From assembly GCA_037783415.1 (NCBI GenBank), contig JAZGTN010000071.1, forward strand, positions 744,001-808,000: DNA of 64,000 nucleotides, read 5' to 3'. A program made the translations under genes and the position numbers. Source of the DNA: Leptasterias polaris (lineage: Eukaryota > Echinodermata > Asteroidea > Forcipulatida > Asteriidae). Below are positions 60,966-64,000 of the stretch, piece after piece; positions within the stretch are counted from its first letter, which is position 1; each line of letters opens with the position of its first letter. Below the pieces are notes generated by a model. It was given only the letters and a program-made list of their open reading frames with translations, was not told the DNA's origin and searched no databases.

Positions 60966-61300
60966 TTAAAGGGTGTGCATAACATTGGTAAGATTGAAAA
61001 TATAAATGTTCACAGATTTGCTCATAACTTTCATGGTACAAAGATGGTCATGGTGGAAACTTCCCTAGAAATATTTTTGCTTGAAAGGCTGTGGTTTTTG
61101 AGAGATGAGTCAAAACAATTAGTTTTGATCTTGCTAGTCCAAAACTCAATGTTTGAAAAAAGTAAAAACATGTAAGGTTTTTCCCCCACTTTTTGTGTGC
61201 AATTCCAATGACCGATTTAGCTTAAACTTTCACAGGTTTGTTATTTCATGTATATGTTGGGCCACAACAAGTGTGGATACTGGTCTTTGACAGTTCTTGA
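60966..61300 (+). mobile_element. MITE family A
   Basis: ttaaagggtgtgcataacat, then gatggtcatggtggaaac, then aaactttcacaggtttgtta and actggtctttgacagttc. Followed within 20 bp by another diverged copy. Confidence 0.78.
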
Positions 61301-61317
61301 AAGCATTTCTATTACTT

Positions 61318-61652
61318 TAGGTACAATGTAAGATTGAAATAATTGCTCACAGATTTACACCATTTATCCTTACATGGAAGTATAAAGAAGGTCTGTGCAA
61401 AAACGTTCCCTTCAAATGCTGCAGTTTTTAGAAACAAAAACAATTAAATTTGATCCCATGAGTCAAAAATCCAATGAAACAGTGAAAACAGTGATGGTTT
61501 TATTTTGTTTTGGGGTTATTTTTTTTTTCACTATTTTTCCCGCATCTCTAATTTGTTGTGACTCCCACTGACAACTTTTACATGTTTTTTATTTCATGTA
61601 TGGTTCAAACAAAGTGTACTGATCTTTGACAACAACCAATGTTGGCTACATG
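61318..61652 (+). mobile_element. MITE family A, diverged copy
   Basis: tacaatgtaagattgaaat, gctcacagatttacacc, ttttatttcatgtatgg, and ctttgacaacaaccaatgtt follow the family order but with many changes. Forms a near-tandem pair with 60966-61300. Confidence 0.6.
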
Positions 61653-62060
61653 TTTTAATTATAGTAATCTTAGTAGTTCCACAGGAAAAAAAATACTAAT
61701 AAATGCAGGTAATCACATGTTCTTAGTTCTTAATTTATGTAAGCTATTCCAGACTTCCTCATCAAGCTCAGAGCTCTGCGAAGGATTCTTCATCCAACAA
61801 GAGGTGATTTCATGAATCCATATCAGATGGCATACAAATTATCTACTCAAAAAAACAACCCACAGAATTAAGTACATCATAAAAAATATTAATGTTTTCT
61901 ATCTAAATAACTTACTGGCTGTTGATTTGTTTGCATGAAGCATCAATAAAACCCAGATATGCAAAAATAAAAATTCTGTTGACCTTCTCGAACTGATTCC
62001 CTTCAATCATATTCATTATGAAATACCATACTGCTGAAGCTGCAATTGAGTCTAGATGGT

Positions 62061-62290
62061 GTATTAAAAGCCAGTATATAGGATTCATTTTGTTTATTCA
62101 TTTATTTATATCACAGAATAAAAACATTAAGAAGATACATATATACAAATTAGATTATAAGAAACAAAATTGAGCCAATTGTCTATTATTAGTATTAAAA
62201 GCCATTATGTCGGATTCATTTTGTTTATTCATTCATTTCACAGAATAAAAATATTAAGATATACAAAATAGATGCATACGATATAACAAA
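62061..62290 (+). repeat. Two-copy direct repeat, period 131 bp
   Basis: gtattaaaagccagtatata at 62061 and gtattaaaagccattatgtc at 62192, each followed by ggattcattttgtttattca and cacagaataaaa. Confidence 0.8.
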
Positions 62291-62419
62291 CAAGAAATTG
62301 CACTATTAAAAGACACTGTTAAAAATATACATACATACATAAATAAACATATCGAACAACAGCCCCTCGACAAACAAACAAACCTCTCAACAAACTAATA
62401 CAAAACAAGACAATGTAGG

Positions 62420-62752
62420 ATTGCAATCAACCAGACTGAATTACCATATGGTTGCTCTGCAGGCACTGGCAGAAAAACAAGCTGCAATAGACAAGACTAT
62501 CAAGAGAATTAAGACAAACAAACAAACAGCCATCAGCAGCCCAGCAGACAACTACAAAACAGGACAGTGCCTCTTGAAGGATTATAACAAGATGAGATTG
62601 AACTACTATGGTTGCTCTGCAAGCACCAGCAGAAAAACAAGCTGCAGTAGAGAAGACCATCAAGGGAATTAAGAAAAAACAAACAAACAGCCATCAGCAG
62701 CCCAACAAACAAATACAAAACAAGACGCTGCCTCTTGAGGGATTGTAATATT
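62420..62752 (+). repeat. Two-copy tandem duplication, period 160 bp
   Basis: atggttgctctgcaggcac at 62448 and atggttgctctgcaagcac at 62608; cagccatcagcagccca at 62528 and 62688. Short ORFs on both strands are repeats of the same unit. Confidence 0.88.
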
Positions 62753-62889
62753 TACTCAAATAGAATCAAAAGGTATTTTTCAGACTCAAAGTCAACATTT
62801 GCACATAGTTTGTTTCTGTTCAAGATATCACACAGTGAGGTACATGTATTGTTACTCAATTGGAAGACACAAGACTGTCAGACTGTCAT

Positions 62890-62975
62890 GTCATAAGTTT
62901 TTACTGGCCTGACACACACTAAAACCACTGGCCTGGGCCCTTCGGTCCGGTATACATTCTGAACCCTGTACTCCC
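62890..62975 (-). repeat. Dispersed repeat fragment (actggaccgcaggcc family)
   Basis: Reverse: ccggaccgaagggcccagg, ccagtggttttagtgtgtg, tcaggccagtaaaaactt. Confidence 0.5.
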
Positions 62976-63463
62976 ACTTTCCTTCAAAATTGCAAGTGAC
63001 CTTCTGGCTGAAATACTCTGCCCTTACCTGCTCCCCCTCATCAGACGATTTGTATGTCACGACAAACAAGATCACTAATTTAAATTGACCAACATAAGAG
63101 AGTGGTTAGTCATAGCAGTAGTGATTATGGTAATGAATCACGCTAATGTAGTGTGCATTTAATTAGATGGCGTTCACCTATAATGCCTCCCTTTTTGACT
63201 AGATCATATTGAATTGCAGAAAGAGCTGTACTCATTAAAAATGACAGACAAAGGCGCTTTGCATAGTCTGTGCACACATACATGTACGTCATGTACATTA
63301 TGTAGGATTGGCAATCAACATTTACAAAAGAAACACGCTCAATTTGGAAGCATAAATCTTATTCAGTTGGCACCAGCATCAATCTTCAGATATATTTTTC
63401 CATTTCTTGGGGCAAGTAAAAAACAAATACAAGCACACAAGATTTCAGCCTGGATTTGGTACT

Positions 63464-63612
63464 AAAAGGGTGTCCAAATTTGCTGGAAATTTAAAAACTG
63501 GGTGTCCAAATTGTTCACTTACAATATATACTTGTAAATGACAGATAAAACAGGGTGTCCAAATTTAAAACAGGGTGTCCAAAAGACACCCAGACACCCC
63601 TCAGGCTAACAC
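63464..63612 (+). repeat. gggtgtcc repeat, copy 2
   Basis: Four closely spaced gggtgtccaaat motifs followed by agacacccagacacccctc. Homologous in reverse to 14263-14416. Confidence 0.6.
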
Positions 63613-64000
63613 TAAGCAAAACATAAAACAAGCGGTAACATCGACAAAAGGAAAAGAGTTGAACCAGCTAGAGACCAACAGATTGTCGGAAAGAAACAAA
63701 GTTAGTTTCCGTGGAGGAAACTTTCTTCTCAAGCTGGCACACTTTCCGTTACGTCCTTCCTCCGAGCACACGGCGGCTGGAATGCTATTTAATTAATTTC
63801 TACAGATCAATTTGTTTTAGGATAGCAACTAGTATGATTTCTTTTTAAATCACTGAGCCTTCAGAATTATACATGTACACACTGTCTACGACAAAATCAA
63901 TGTGGTATAGAACTTTGGACAGCTTAATTGTTGAACCAAAGACAAATGAATTGTACTGCATAATTATAAATGAATAACAGAGCTTGAGTAAATGACAAGG

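Larger units (their letters stand above)
18804..64000. other. Probable large upstream ERG intron (or intron plus 5' flank); no other supported gene
   Basis: The PAS exon begins with an acceptor, so earlier exons must lie at higher coordinates. I looked on the minus strand for the exon with the YCNDGFCELCGY core and for the MPVRRG start exon and found neither, though I could not translate every frame exhaustively. Stretches with no supported gene and no strong repeat: 21300-21935, 23470-25270, 26350-27690, 27845-28870, 29270-31540, 32600-33940, 36410-37075, 37810-39600, 40275-41190, 41240-43180, 43230-43700, 48215-50730, 51120-51400, 53700-54610, 55110-56255, 57575-60075, 61655-62055 and 62975-63460. 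Confidence 0.55.

Noticed and set aside
18804..64000. Missing upstream PAS exon (YCNDGFCE core) of ERG
   Set aside because: Reverse-complement patterns for this core and for the KDG-ending donor were looked for by eye and not found. It may lie outside the window or have been missed.

Overview
This is AT-rich metazoan DNA (my impression; not counted), not bacterial. It has no dense ORFs, operons or ribosome-binding sites. Coding sequence appears only as three short blocks bounded by canonical GT/AG splice sites, in a background of introns and interspersed repeats. The repeats are tRNA-headed SINEs with TATAGCGC-type tails, TTAA-flanked MITEs, foldback palindromes, a LINE 3' end and a possible Helitron relative. 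Together they suggest a marine invertebrate, most likely an echinoderm such as a sea star. That placement is inference from repeat style and the channel sequence, not a species identification. The only protein-coding gene I can support is an ERG-type (KCNH2/6/7-like) voltage-gated potassium channel on the minus strand. Three consecutive exons are visible. 18594-18803 encodes the end of the N-terminal PAS (eag) domain. 14965-15486 encodes the first, larger part of the cytoplasmic linker. 13324-13493 encodes the end of the linker before the membrane domain. All acceptors and donors are canonical, the intron phases fit (1, 1, then 0), and the exon borders match those I recall for vertebrate KCNH2 exons 3-5. 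Exons for the start of the PAS domain and for the voltage sensor, pore and cyclic-nucleotide-binding region were not found and probably lie outside the window. If so, 18804-64000 is mostly upstream intron and 1-13323 mostly downstream intron. Layout: 1-13323 is intron with MITEs, including a 388-bp almost loop-free palindrome at 7368-7755. 13324-18803 holds the three exons, two introns, SINEs and MITEs lying within tens of bases of splice sites, and an inverted pair of nearly identical MITEs. 18804-33940 is intron or intergenic DNA with several MITE and SINE families. 33941-36403 is a compound locus: a LINE 3' end whose AAT tail has been split by a 1.66-kb Helitron-like element. 36404-48210 holds tRNA-bearing repeat units, a tRNA-Leu-headed SINE and nested insertions. 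48211-64000 holds more MITEs, a 31-base G run, a very uniform 18-bp G-rich minisatellite and an array of TTAA MITEs. I found no real tRNA or rRNA gene, no CRISPR array, no virus and no clear second protein-coding gene. The novelty here is in repeat architecture rather than a new gene system.
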